From: Pseudobdellovibrionaceae bacterium
GTDB taxonomy: Bacteria; Bdellovibrionota; Bdellovibrionia; Bdellovibrionales; UBA1609
DNA length: 64,000 nucleotides
Reading direction: 5' to 3'
Assembly: GCA_020635075.1 (NCBI GenBank)
Contig: JACKAM010000002.1
Location: forward strand, 558,001 to 622,000
Positions 7,555-15,707 of this stretch are shown piece after piece. Positions within the stretch are counted from its first letter, which is position 1, and each line of letters begins with the position of its first letter. Both the position numbers and the translations under genes were made by a program. The notes below the pieces were generated by a model. The model searched no databases. It was not told the DNA's origin and saw only the letters and a program-made list of their open reading frames with translations.

Positions 7555-9777
7555 ATGGATGACCTGAAGATTACCTCATTGCCTGGCGCAGATTCCTTTG
7601 CTGACGATTTAACTAAGCTCATCACCCAGAGATTTCACCATCTTGGTCCTGACTATCGGCCACGCACTCATCATTTGTTGGCGGACGGAAGGCCAAAGTA
7701 CACCAACCGATTGATATTGGAGACCAGCCCCTACCTTCTTCAACATGCTCACAATCCTGTAAACTGGTTTGCCTGGGGGCCAGAGGCATTCTCTCTCGCC
7801 GAAAAGCTTAATCTCCCTATCCTAGTGAGCATTGGCTATTCCACCTGTCACTGGTGCCATGTGATGGAAGAAGAGTCTTTTGAAGATGAGGGAATTGCCC
7901 GCTACCTCAATGAGAATTTTATTGCCATCAAGCTCGACCGTGAGGAGCGTCCCGACATTGATGCGGTTTACATGGCTGCTGTTCAGGCCATGACCGGCAG
8001 CGGGGGATGGCCGTTGAATGTTTGGCTGACACCGGACAAAAAGCCGTTTTTTGGTGGCACTTATTTCCCTCCCCTGGATGGCTTTCGCGGGGCCAATATG
8101 GGATTCCTATCTCTACTGAAGATGCTCAAAAGAGCCTTTCAGGAGCAAGCGGAGCAGATTTCAACGTCGAGCGAAAAGCTCGTCGAGGCACTCAACAAGG
8201 GGATGCGCCCTGAAGCCGGTGATGCCTTACCGGGCCCCGAAGCCATCCGCCAAACAGTGGCCTACTACAAAGACAACCACGATCCCGTAAACGGTGGAAT
8301 GTCAGGTGCGCCTAAATTTCCGAGCAGCCTTTCCACTCGCCTTCTCTATCGTTACTATAGTCAATCTGATGATTCCACGGCCTTGGTGATCGCCAACAAG
8401 ACGCTCACCAAAATGGCACAGGGAGGAATCTACGATCAAGTTGGTGGAGGATTTCATCGCTACTCTACCGATCCCTTTTGGCTTGTGCCTCATTTCGAAA
8501 AAATGCTTTATGACAATGCCCTTCTGACACTGTCTTACCTAGACGGTTATCAGGCCACTAGGGATCCGGAATTCAAGCGGGTGGCTCAAGACATTCTTGA
8601 ATACGTCACCCGGGATATGACATCAGTTGAAGGCGGGTTCTTCTCGGCTACGGATGCTGACAGTCTTGACTCCCAAGGACGCCGAGAAGAGGGCTGGTAC
8701 TTTACCTGGACACTGAATGAGCTGGAAGAAGCTGGCCTGACGACAGACGAACTTCAGTTTGCGAAGACCCACTACCTAGTGTCTGAGCGTGGCAACTTTG
8801 AAGGGCGATCCATCTTGAATACCCAAAGGTCTGTGGAGGAAACCGCCCTGTCCCTAGGGCACGACTTGAATCGTGCCGAGGAACTACTCTGCTCTGCGCG
8901 GAAAAAGCTCTATCGTTTTCGTCAGACCAAACCTCTTCCAATACGAGATGAGAAGGTTCTTGTTTCCTGGAATGGATTGATGATTTCTGCCTTTGCCAAG
9001 GCGGGGCTGATATTGAGTAAGCCCGAGTACCTAAAAACCGCTGAAAAAGCGGCTGGATTTTTGATTTCCCACATGATCACAGATGATCAGCTAATGAGAA
9101 GCTTTAAGGACGGACAGGCGCGCCACCTAGGCGTTTTGGACGACTATGCCTTTTTCATAGCAGGTCTCCTCGATCTTTTTGAATCAACGGGAACTATTGA
9201 CTGGCTCAAACAGGCCCAGGCTCTCGACACCATACTGGCTCTTCGATTTGAGGATTCCGCCGGTGGTTTTTTTATGATGGACCAAAACCAAGAGAATCTG
9301 TTGGCCCGGGAGATGCCCGCCTATGACGGGGCGGAACCATCGGGTAATTCAATCGCAGCCCTCAATTTGCTGCGACTTTATCAGATCACCGGCAATTCGA
9401 CTTACCTCGAAAGGGCTCTACGTCTGTTTAAATCCTTTAGTGGTAATCTTAAATCACGGCCAATGATCTTGTCTGAAATGCTCATTGCTCTTGATTTTTA
9501 TCTGGCAAAAGGACCTCTGGTCATTTTGCTTAAATCTGGACAGGATCCCAAGGGCTACAAAGAGCTTCTAGATGTATGGCGCTCATCTTATTCCCCACAG
9601 GCGACTCTCATCCAGGTGCAAGAGAATCAGATTGAGGAGCTTAGCAAGATCATTCCAGCCCTAAAGGGAAAAAGCTGCCTCAATAGCAAATCCACGGCTT
9701 ATTTCTGCATAGAGGGCTCCTGCCGCCTGCCCACCAGCGATGCCGTCGCCCTTGGAAATCAACTTAAGACCGAATAG
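7555..9777 (+). CDS. Thioredoxin-domain protein, YyaL/SPATA20 family
   Basis: About 740 residues, matching the family length. The N-terminal thioredoxin-like domain (about 50-200) starts at NRLILETSPYLLQHAHNPVNW and has a CHWC active-site motif at residues 98-101. The remainder is an alpha/alpha-barrel like those of glycoside-processing enzymes (GGGFHRYSTDPFWLVPHFEKML, then EKVLVSWNGLMI). Its biochemical role is not well established in bacteria. The frame is open back to a GTG at 7480 and no strong ribosome site is seen, so the start (7555) is uncertain. A strong hairpin lies just past the stop. Confidence 0.88.
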   Translation: MDDLKITSLPGADSFADDLTKLITQRFHHLGPDYRPRTHHLLADGRPKYTNRLILETSPYLLQHAHNPVNWFAWGPEAFSLAEKLNLPILVSIGYSTCHWCHVMEEESFEDEGIARYLNENFIAIKLDREERPDIDAVYMAAVQAMTGSGGWPLNVWLTPDKKPFFGGTYFPPLDGFRGANMGFLSLLKMLKRAFQEQAEQISTSSEKLVEALNKGMRPEAGDALPGPEAIRQTVAYYKDNHDPVNGGMSGAPKFPSSLSTRLLYRYYSQSDDSTALVIANKTLTKMAQGGIYDQVGGGFHRYSTDPFWLVPHFEKMLYDNALLTLSYLDGYQATRDPEFKRVAQDILEYVTRDMTSVEGGFFSATDADSLDSQGRREEGWYFTWTLNELEEAGLTTDELQFAKTHYLVSERGNFEGRSILNTQRSVEETALSLGHDLNRAEELLCSARKKLYRFRQTKPLPIRDEKVLVSWNGLMISAFAKAGLILSKPEYLKTAEKAAGFLISHMITDDQLMRSFKDGQARHLGVLDDYAFFIAGLLDLFESTGTIDWLKQAQALDTILALRFEDSAGGFFMMDQNQENLLAREMPAYDGAEPSGNSIAALNLLRLYQITGNSTYLERALRLFKSFSGNLKSRPMILSEMLIALDFYLAKGPLVILLKSGQDPKGYKELLDVWRSSYSPQATLIQVQENQIEELSKIIPALKGKSCLNSKSTAYFCIEGSCRLPTSDAVALGNQLKTE

Positions 9778-9795
9778 CGGACCTGCACAGGCACT

Positions 9796-9826
9796 AGCCA
9801 AGTGTCTCATTTTGAGACACTTGGCT
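9796..9826. terminator. Perfect 14-bp hairpin after the YyaL-like gene
   Basis: AGCCAAGTGTCTCA (9796-9809) pairs perfectly with TGAGACACTTGGCT (9813-9826) around a TTT loop, starting 18 bases after the stop codon. No long T-run follows, so it may be a transcription terminator of weak type or an mRNA-stabilising hairpin. Confidence 0.65.
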
Positions 9827-9983
9827 TCTCACAAACAGACGTGCCAGTGTCGTACCCCTGATCACCCGAAGTCCCATTTTCGTCACAACTTGGCTCCCAA
9901 CCTCTCTTCTCAAAACAAGGATGTGCTGAGTGGCCCTTGGCTTGCTTACTTGTATAAGTGGGTGTCTTAGGAGGATAGGTCAC

Positions 9984-10520
9984 ATGGTTACGAAGGTAAC
10001 TTATGGGAGACCTGGGGTCATGATTGTATGGGCCGTTGGCCTTAGCATTGTATTGCAGGTTGCACCTGTTGCAGAGGCTAAGCGCACCATTAGGCGGCCT
10101 GCCAATCAACATTCCCAGTTTAATCCCAAAGCATATAAGACAAAGCTTGCTCTAGCTTTGGCCAAAAAGGCTTACAAAGCAAATGGGCATATTCCAAGGA
10201 ACTTTAAGATCCTATCGATCAATAAAACTACGGTCGATTACTACTACACTCATGGTCGGATAGGATACATTTGCACCAATTCCCACGACTCGTTGATGGA
10301 TTTATCGGAAAGACCCATCTGTACTAGCTTAGGAGATTTGGTTGGAATTGAGGACCTGAACAAAGGGAAAATCCACCGCTTTTATCGCAATCCCAATGGC
10401 AGCTACGACATTATATTGGGAGAATTTGCCCTAGAGCAGTTTAAGTGCAAGGTCTTCCCCGGAAACCAGGTTGTTCAGGCCTGTTCCCCATGGAATAAGA
10501 TAGACCTCGTTAGTCAGTGA
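9984..10520 (+). CDS. Secreted protein of unknown function
   Basis: A 178-residue protein starting at the ATG at 9984, placed nine bases after a near-perfect TTAGGAGG ribosome site. The hydrophobic segment VMIVWAVGLSIVLQVAPVAEA (about residues 13-33) looks like a signal peptide with cleavage after AEA. The mature protein is basic at first (KRTIRRPANQ), then has four Cys residues (YICTN, PICTS, KCKVF/FKCK, QACSP), suggesting two disulfides in an exported protein. No family recognised. It stands alone, convergent with the CoA-binding gene nine bases away. Confidence 0.7.
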   Translation: MVTKVTYGRPGVMIVWAVGLSIVLQVAPVAEAKRTIRRPANQHSQFNPKAYKTKLALALAKKAYKANGHIPRNFKILSINKTTVDYYYTHGRIGYICTNSHDSLMDLSERPICTSLGDLVGIEDLNKGKIHRFYRNPNGSYDIILGEFALEQFKCKVFPGNQVVQACSPWNKIDLVSQ

Positions 10521-10529
10521 CAAGGCTAA

Positions 10530-10928
10530 TTACAGCAGGCGGTAGATTTCTTTTTTGATACAAAGGTCTGAAACAACCTCAATACCAGCTTTCCTTGCCT
10601 TCTCTTCAGATTCCGGATGAGTCACCCCTTCCTGCAGCCAAATCACTTTTGGCTTTAGAGGAATCAACTCATCAATCAAAGCTGGAACATGTTCAGGAGC
10701 ACGAAATACATCGACGATCTCAAGAGGCTGAGGAACATCCCGAAGGTTTGGATAGATAGGGCAACCGAGGATGTTGGTCTCCTTCGGGTTCACACCATCC
10801 ACTTGATAGCCTCGATCCACCAAAACCTTACTAACCACAAAACTTGCCCTGGATGTGTTGGAGCTAATCCCAACGACGGTCACGCGATTATACTTTTGCA
10901 GAATTTCTTTGATTTTACTGTCTTCCAT
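10530..10928 (-). CDS. CoA-binding domain protein, YccU-like
   Basis: About 132 residues from the ATG at 10928 (an upstream start at 10958 would add ten poorly conserved residues). It forms a single Rossmann-type CoA-binding domain: VTVVGISSNTSRAS at the N-terminus, GYQVDGVNPKETNILG in the middle and VIWLQEGVTHPE near the end. These small proteins resemble the CoA-binding part of succinyl-CoA synthetase and acyl-CoA synthetases; their physiological role is unclear. The gene is monocistronic. Confidence 0.88.
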   Translation of the reverse strand: MEDSKIKEILQKYNRVTVVGISSNTSRASFVVSKVLVDRGYQVDGVNPKETNILGCPIYPNLRDVPQPLEIVDVFRAPEHVPALIDELIPLKPKVIWLQEGVTHPESEEKARKAGIEVVSDLCIKKEIYRLL

Positions 10929-11068
10929 AATGACCCAGTTAACTCCCGATTGCTTCATTTGGCAAGAGCCGTGGCCATTAAGTTTACGAAAATATTAGGA
11001 TTTGAACCTACCTCCAAAAAAATCCATACTCTTGTCATATAAAATCCTTCGCCGGACCATTAAGGCAC

Positions 11069-11617
11069 ATGGAGTTGATGATGGGGAGTGATCCGCCTCT
11101 GACAAACAATTCAGAGATATCAGAGGCCGAGTTGAGATCATTTCACAGCAAGGCCTTTCACTGGGCCCTTAGTTTGACCCAGGGTGACCATGAGGATGCG
11201 AAAGAAATCATGCAGAAGGTCTATTTAAAAATCTATGAAGGGCAAGCTCGCTATGTGGCTTCACCAGAGGCAAGTCTAAAAACCTGGCTGTTCGCGGTAA
11301 TCAAGAGAACTACCCATGAGCATCGCCGGAACATTTGGAAGCGGCTTTTTCGCGAGAACCCGTCTTTGAGCACGGACAGTTCGGAGGAAAATAGGGACTT
11401 CTTTTCCCCCGAGTCCCTTGACCAACGGAAGCGGGTTCTCGCCGCTCTTCAATCCTTGCCAGATCGCCAGAAGCAAATCATAGAACTAGTGACTTACCAT
11501 GATCTAACAGTTGCAGAGGCGGCCCGAGTGATGGATGTCTCTCTTGGTTCAGCGCGCACACACTACCACAGAGCCAAAGAGAAGTTACGACAGTTATTAA
11601 AGGGGGAATTGGTATGA
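11069..11617 (+). CDS. ECF-type RNA polymerase sigma factor
   Basis: A 182-residue sigma factor with region 2 at about residues 25-95 (AKEIMQKVYLKIYEG, then a region 2.4-like SLKTWLFAVIKRTTHEH) and region 4 at about 125-178 (LQSLPDRQKQIIELVTYHDLT with the helix-turn-helix AEAARVMDVSLGSARTHYHRAKEKL). It directs RNA polymerase to a specific promoter set when released from an anti-sigma factor. Its stop codon overlaps the start of a small membrane protein gene (ATGA), and a CpxP/Spy-like gene follows, so envelope stress is a plausible signal. Start codon choice among nearby ATGs is uncertain. Confidence 0.92.
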   Translation: MELMMGSDPPLTNNSEISEAELRSFHSKAFHWALSLTQGDHEDAKEIMQKVYLKIYEGQARYVASPEASLKTWLFAVIKRTTHEHRRNIWKRLFRENPSLSTDSSEENRDFFSPESLDQRKRVLAALQSLPDRQKQIIELVTYHDLTVAEAARVMDVSLGSARTHYHRAKEKLRQLLKGELV

Positions 11618-11991
11618 GTTCTGACAAGAAAAAACCAGAGAAAGATTCTCTCGACCAACTCATTAGTGACGCCCTTGAAACCCATTACGGTCGGCAACAG
11701 GATCCTTCCTTTGACGAACTCAAGGACAACTCCAAAGGCACGGATATAGGACAGGTTTTGCCCAGACCCTTTGCCTGGAAATGGGTGCCGGCTGCGGCGG
11801 TTGCAGTGGCCATACTTTATGTCGGCTGCCCCACGGTAATGGACCGATGGAACCAGAGACAAAATGAGATGAATCAAGCCCAGGTGTTTTTTCGCCAGAC
11901 CAACTGGGACGGCCCAACTGACTTTTTGATTGAAGATCTACCAACCAATGAACAACTCAATTCGGTGCCCCAGTTTGACGGAAGTATGTGA
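11614..11991 (+). CDS. Small membrane protein, probable anti-sigma factor
   Basis: A 125-residue protein overlapping the sigma gene by four bases. Its first 50 residues are polar and cytoplasmic in type (SLDQLISDALETHYG), one membrane segment lies at about 55-71 (WKWVPAAAVAVAILYV), and about 50 residues would be periplasmic. Topology, size and translational coupling to the sigma factor are those of an anti-sigma factor; no zinc-binding HxxxCxxC motif is seen, so it is not a ZAS-type protein. The function is an inference from context. Confidence 0.7.
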   Translation: MSSDKKKPEKDSLDQLISDALETHYGRQQDPSFDELKDNSKGTDIGQVLPRPFAWKWVPAAAVAVAILYVGCPTVMDRWNQRQNEMNQAQVFFRQTNWDGPTDFLIEDLPTNEQLNSVPQFDGSM

Positions 11992-12008
11992 TGAATATGG
12001 AGGGAATT

Positions 12009-12698
12009 ATGAAATACGTGATTTTAGCCGCTATCTTAATGACAATGACGATTTCCGTTTCGTCTTACGCCGATGATGATATCCGACCTGATCTCCCCCT
12101 CAATGTTGAAGGCCCCCCTCCGGAGGGATTTCAAATGGGCTTTCCCGGACCCCAGGGAGAATTGGGGGACTACGGACGAAACCACCGTCGGCACGGCAAA
12201 TTTGAAAACCGCAGGGGCTTTCGCGGACAAAAAGGAATGAAGCGAGGCCGTCGTGGCCCGCGAGGGATGCGCGGCCATTTGTTTCCGCCAGAGTTGGTGA
12301 TGAGGCAACAAAAGGAACTCGGACTTTCGGATGACCAACAAAAGAAGATCATCAAAATTATGTCGACTTTTCAGGGCGAAGTGGTGCAACTCAACTGGAA
12401 CTTAAAGTCAGAGGAGCAAAAACTGGATGAACTTGTCTCAAAGGACAAGGTTGACGCCAAAGCAGCTGACAGCCAGATTCAACGAATCCTTAGTGCAGAG
12501 GGCAAGCTCAAGGCAAAACACCTTGGGATGCTCATCGAAGTCAAAAATATTCTCAATGGGGAACAAATTGAAAAGCTCAGGGACCTTAAGCAAGAGCAGC
12601 GGCGTATGCGCCGAGGCGGCCCAATGGGACCCGGCGGACCGGGTGACCATGAGGGTCCTCCTCCCGGAGAGGATCACGATGATGGGGATGAGGACTAA
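12009..12698 (+). CDS. CpxP/Spy-like periplasmic protein (LTxxQ type)
   Basis: About 229 residues. ATG 12009 is chosen because GGAGGG lies five bases upstream and the signal peptide (YVILAAILMTMTISVSSYA) then begins at once. The region at about 25-90 is rich in Gly, Arg and Pro; the helical part (about 95-205) has the motif variants LSDDQQKKI and LNGEQIEKL, as in CpxP, Spy and CnrX-like proteins. These bind misfolded protein or metal in the periplasm. The tail is Gly/Pro/Asp/Glu rich. The gene overlaps the anti-sigma reading frame region and ends the sigma operon, so it could be sensor or target of that pathway. Confidence 0.8.
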   Translation: MKYVILAAILMTMTISVSSYADDDIRPDLPLNVEGPPPEGFQMGFPGPQGELGDYGRNHRRHGKFENRRGFRGQKGMKRGRRGPRGMRGHLFPPELVMRQQKELGLSDDQQKKIIKIMSTFQGEVVQLNWNLKSEEQKLDELVSKDKVDAKAADSQIQRILSAEGKLKAKHLGMLIEVKNILNGEQIEKLRDLKQEQRRMRRGGPMGPGGPGDHEGPPPGEDHDDGDED

Positions 12699-12730
12699 GA
12701 GCATTTGACATCGGAAACCATATAAAAAAA

Positions 12731-12752
12731 GGGGTCCTCAGCTGAGGACCCC
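12731..12752. terminator. Perfect palindromic terminator
   Basis: GGGGTCCTCAGCTGAGGACCCC is a complete 22-base palindrome (10-bp stem, GC centre). Seven A residues precede it on the plus strand, giving a T-run after the hairpin for the leftward gene ending at 12783; it also lies 33 bases after the rightward CpxP-like gene, so it probably serves both. Confidence 0.88.
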
Positions 12753-12782
12753 TTAGCACTGGGTCATTTAGTGTTTTAGGTG

Positions 12783-13970
12783 TTAATAGATTGTCTCGGG
12801 AATTGGAACCGACATTTGATAGAAATCCACTGGCGCCATCCAGTCTGAACCGTCCTGCAATGGAGCTGCAGAGACCTCATTGGAAACTGCCGAGCAGTCA
12901 TCATTCCAAGTAATGTCACGCGATCCCCGCTGGGCGCAGTAGGGATTACCGAACTGGCCCAGATGGGCCGCAATTTGCTGGCCGGCTGTATCCACTGGCA
13001 ATCCAAGAGCTACGCCGAGGGACTGACAAAGATCCGGATAGTTCACACAAAAGCCATTCAATCCGAAATCGGCAATGTTCTCTGTGCTTGATTCAGCTCG
13101 ACGCATAAAGTACATCGCTGCCTTAGCAGCCCTTCTGTTAGCCACAAAGTCCGTGTAAATTACCAAACCATTTTGGTCGTTGCGAGGAGTTTCGCAGGTG
13201 ACTGGATCTTCAAAACTGGCCGCAGCACCGTTGTAGAACATGGTCACGCCCTTCCACAAGCCGTTATCTCGACCGACGCGGAGATAGGCTGCTTCGGGAT
13301 CGTCAGCATCTGCAGGGTCACACAAGGTGTCCGAGATCTGAATCTCAGTCTGCCAGCTGTTACTGTTTGTGAACGTCACATTAACAGCAATCTTTCCACC
13401 TTTAGACTGAGGGTTATCGGCTTCCAGAATGGCGATATCGAATCGCAACTCATAGTGACCTTCCTCAACCTTGATATAACCCACAGGACGGTTGGCCTGT
13501 TTTAAAAGAAGTTCAAAATTAAGAAATGAGGTCTTGCGGTACTGAACCGTCACGTCGTCTTTTTCAATGTGCATAGTACCAGTTGAACCATCTGGGACCT
13601 GCCCAAGACCACGGGCCACATCGCGAACAATCAAATGGCTAAATCCAAACATCAATCGTGCCGTGCGCACATAAAAGCGCAACAACCTCGGCTGACACTC
13701 CATGAAATCCAAATCACCACAGATGTCATCCTCCTGAGCCTTACTCAGAACTCCACCTGGCTTAGCCAGAACTTCAGGAGTTTCATCGCTAATTGACTCG
13801 GGTACAAACTCATCATCAATGGCTTTGAGATTGCCTGCCAGAGCCGCAAGTGCTGCGTCCTGTTTGGCGTACTCTTCATCCTGCTTGGGTTGATCCCCAC
13901 AGCCTGAAGCCATAAGAAGTGCTCCGGCAAGTCCGATTATTAGCCAGTTGTTTTTATTAAATAGTCCCAT
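12783..13970 (-). CDS. Lipoprotein of unknown function
   Basis: About 395 residues from the ATG at 13970; the open frame extends further upstream but the signal sequence (WLIIGLAGALLMASGC) fixes this start, with the lipidated Cys at residue 24. The mature protein begins with a Asp/Glu/Gln-rich linker and has paired Cys residues (ICGDLDFMECQP, TLCDPADADD, VTCETP, GFCVNYPDLCQ, PYCAQRG) in a mostly beta-strand body, suggesting a disulfide-bonded protein anchored to a membrane. No family recognised. It is transcribed leftwards away from the 500-base non-coding region and ends at a strong terminator. Confidence 0.78.
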   Translation of the reverse strand: MGLFNKNNWLIIGLAGALLMASGCGDQPKQDEEYAKQDAALAALAGNLKAIDDEFVPESISDETPEVLAKPGGVLSKAQEDDICGDLDFMECQPRLLRFYVRTARLMFGFSHLIVRDVARGLGQVPDGSTGTMHIEKDDVTVQYRKTSFLNFELLLKQANRPVGYIKVEEGHYELRFDIAILEADNPQSKGGKIAVNVTFTNSNSWQTEIQISDTLCDPADADDPEAAYLRVGRDNGLWKGVTMFYNGAAASFEDPVTCETPRNDQNGLVIYTDFVANRRAAKAAMYFMRRAESSTENIADFGLNGFCVNYPDLCQSLGVALGLPVDTAGQQIAAHLGQFGNPYCAQRGSRDITWNDDCSAVSNEVSAAPLQDGSDWMAPVDFYQMSVPIPETIY

Positions 13971-14153
13971 GATTAGGCCTCCGTTCGTGTATTTCCTCAT
14001 CCAATTTCCAAGTGATTGCGAACATACGTACAGCCTGCGAACACTTACTAAACGTCTTGGTCCAGATTTGTGTGCCAGGAATTCTGTCAAAATTTATAAA
14101 TACTTGTTTTTACAGCTCTTTTTGCCTAACCGAAAAGTCGGCAAAAAAAACTG

Positions 14154-14206
14154 GCACAACGCCGCCCTGCCGCCCGTTTATTGATTATCAGGCGGACTCG
14201 TTGTGC
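14154..14206. promoter_or_regulatory. Hairpin-forming sequence preceded by an A-run
   Basis: GCACAACG at 14154-14161 is complementary to CGTTGTGC at 14199-14206, with further pairing possible between CCGCC and GGCGG inside. Eight A residues sit just left (14143-14150), so for leftward transcription this resembles a terminator that would shield the lipoprotein gene from read-through. Confidence 0.4.
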
Positions 14207-14240
14207 TCACGTTGATTCATGTTTTGTGTGAAATGCCGAT

Positions 14241-14433
14241 GAGCCTGAAAGTGACGTAAATTTGCCTGATAAACGCGCTGAAAGTGACTGCTGCGACGCC
14301 AGCGCAGCCGGAGGCGGACGACGCCTATCCAAGTGATAAGTGGAGTTCGCCGATGGCGAGCACGCGCCTCAGAAGTCGCTTACGGTGCGAGATATAACGA
14401 TTTAGCAGGTGAATTTACGTCGCTTTCAGGCGC
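14241..14433. repeat. 190-base imperfect inverted repeat element
   Basis: The left arm (14241-14275) starts GAGCCTGAAAGTGACGTAAA and the right arm (14399-14433) is its near-complement, with about 30 of 35 positions pairing; weaker pairing continues inwards for about 20 more bases on each side. The 11-mer CTGAAAGTGAC also occurs as a direct repeat at 14245-14255 and 14278-14288. The core is GC-rich, unlike the sequence to its left. It could be a MITE-like element, a REP-type palindrome or a structured leader for the sigma operon, whose start lies 38 bases beyond the right arm. Confidence 0.6.
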
Positions 14434-14470
14434 TGTTACGGGGAATCAATCAGCGGGGGCAGGTCCTTTA

Positions 14471-14992
14471 ATGACTGGTGATGAAAAGATTGACTGCAGA
14501 GACGAAGGAACTGTGTCTATGCTTTATCAAAGACTAGGTCGCCCTGCACTAAGCAAGACTTTGTACTTGGTTGGACAGCGAAATGTGGCCGAAGAAATTG
14601 TGCAAGAAACTTTTGTGAAGCTCTGGCAGAAAAAGCCAGTGTTTGAATCCCTGCGCCAAGCCTACGCCTGGGTCTACCGCTGCTGCACCAATTCGGCGAT
14701 TGACCATCTGCGCAGCAAAGGAAACCAAACTCTGGAGCTTGAGGCGGAACAAACAGCCGAGTCCATCGGTCTCGACCTTGAGCAAAAGACGGACCTAAAG
14801 AAAACCTGGAAAGAAATTCTTGATACACTCAATGAGAAAGAAGCTGAGCTATTTGTTTATCGCTCGGTTGAGGGAATGAGTCAGGATGAAGTGGCCGAAG
14901 TGATGGGCATCTCCCGACGGACCGTCAACCGAATCCAGGACAAATTAGCCAAAAAGATATCCAAAATTCAGGAGCGCCGCCATGCCGGATAA
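14471..14992 (+). CDS. ECF-type RNA polymerase sigma factor of the caspase locus
   Basis: About 173 residues from the ATG at 14471, which follows a GGGGGCAGG stretch. Region 2 is at about 15-85 (LVGQRNVAEEIVQETFVKLW, then a DNA-melting part AYAWVYRCCTNSAIDHLR), and region 4 at about 115-170 with the helix-turn-helix MSQDEVAEVMGISRRTVNRI. It overlaps the next gene by 11 bases. In this locus the following genes encode a membrane protein, a secreted caspase-like protease and an outer-membrane-type protein, so the sigma factor likely responds to an envelope signal. It is not closely similar to the other ECF factor in this window. Confidence 0.92.
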   Translation: MTGDEKIDCRDEGTVSMLYQRLGRPALSKTLYLVGQRNVAEEIVQETFVKLWQKKPVFESLRQAYAWVYRCCTNSAIDHLRSKGNQTLELEAEQTAESIGLDLEQKTDLKKTWKEILDTLNEKEAELFVYRSVEGMSQDEVAEVMGISRRTVNRIQDKLAKKISKIQERRHAG

Positions 14993-15707
14993 AACAAAAC
15001 AAGAGCGCCGCTCCCTTTATCGCGACCATCTTCGCATTTTGAAAATAGAGGATGCCAACGTCCCGCTGACCGATCAACAAATGGCTGAGTTGGGCCGCAT
15101 CGAAGAGCTAGAGCTTCCTCCTCTGCGCTTACCGGCGCCTGAGCCCTCTTCGTTCCGGTGGCTACAGTGGATGCTCTCGCCTAAATCGCTGAGTGTCTCT
15201 ATTGCGGTCGCCTTTTCACTTGTATTTACTGTTTTAGTATTGAAACAACCCAAAGATCACCTAACTGCAAAAGGTGCCATCAGGGTTTCGGTCTTCTGGG
15301 AACGCGACGGGAGGGTCTCACCCTTTAATTCTGAGACAGAACTTAAGGACGGAGATCGAGTCGGCTCCTCGGTTCTCAGTGCGAGCGAAGCCGTTGCCTA
15401 CTGGGCCATTTCTGACAGCGAATTCAATGTCATCAGTGATCCGGACGACATCCGCACGAGTCGCATTAATCTTGAACCCGGAGAATCTAAAAACTTTTCC
15501 TCAAGCTTTACCCTCGTCGCGCCTAACCAAGGCGAACATTTGATTGTCATCGTCTGTCCAAAAGAGGAACATCAAGGTGGCAAGAGTTCCCAAAAACTAA
15601 ATACGGTTTTCAACCAGGAATTTGTTTCCCAGTTGATTTCAAAGGGACAAATTGAAGCCAGCAACTGTATGTATGTTGGCTATCGCCTAAGGAGGTTGGC
15701 AAAATGA
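14982..15707 (+). CDS. Membrane-anchored anti-sigma candidate with DUF4384-like periplasmic domain
   Basis: A 241-residue protein. Residues 1-65 are polar and cytoplasmic in type, one membrane segment lies at about 70-87 (LSVSIAVAFSLVFTVLVL), and the rest is periplasmic. That part has the pattern IRVSVFWERDGRVSPF, ELKDGDRVGSSV, a strand, a Pro/Gly turn and LVAPNQGEHLIVIVC, resembling DUF4384-like domains that accompany caspases in delta-type bacteria. It is translationally coupled on both sides (11-base overlap with sigma, 4-base overlap with caspase). No zinc motif is seen in the cytoplasmic part. The anti-sigma role is inferred from position and topology. Confidence 0.68.
   Translation: MPDKTKQERRSLYRDHLRILKIEDANVPLTDQQMAELGRIEELELPPLRLPAPEPSSFRWLQWMLSPKSLSVSIAVAFSLVFTVLVLKQPKDHLTAKGAIRVSVFWERDGRVSPFNSETELKDGDRVGSSVLSASEAVAYWAISDSEFNVISDPDDIRTSRINLEPGESKNFSSSFTLVAPNQGEHLIVIVCPKEEHQGGKSSQKLNTVFNQEFVSQLISKGQIEASNCMYVGYRLRRLAK

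Larger units (their letters stand above)
13971..14470. other. 500-base non-coding region between divergent genes
   Basis: The left half is AT-rich and should carry the promoter of the leftward lipoprotein gene; an eight-base direct repeat TGCGAACA occurs at 14017-14024 and 14036-14043. A possible hairpin lies at 14154-14206. The right half (14241-14433) is a GC-rich imperfect inverted repeat listed separately. Open frames crossing it toward the sigma factor have no family features and lack a start site with a ribosome site. Confidence 0.6.

Noticed and set aside
10985..11060. tRNA-like T-arm (GGTTCAAATCC on the minus strand)
   Set aside because: Only the T-arm matches; no acceptor, D-arm or anticodon arm can be drawn from the flanking bases.
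14017..14043. Direct repeat TGCGAACA, 19 bases apart
   Set aside because: Only two eight-base copies; too short to call an operator, though kept in the gap description.
14333..14470. N-terminal extension of the second ECF sigma factor
   Set aside because: It runs through the inverted repeat, is rich in Arg/Ala without sigma features, and the ATG at 14471 fits region 2 better.
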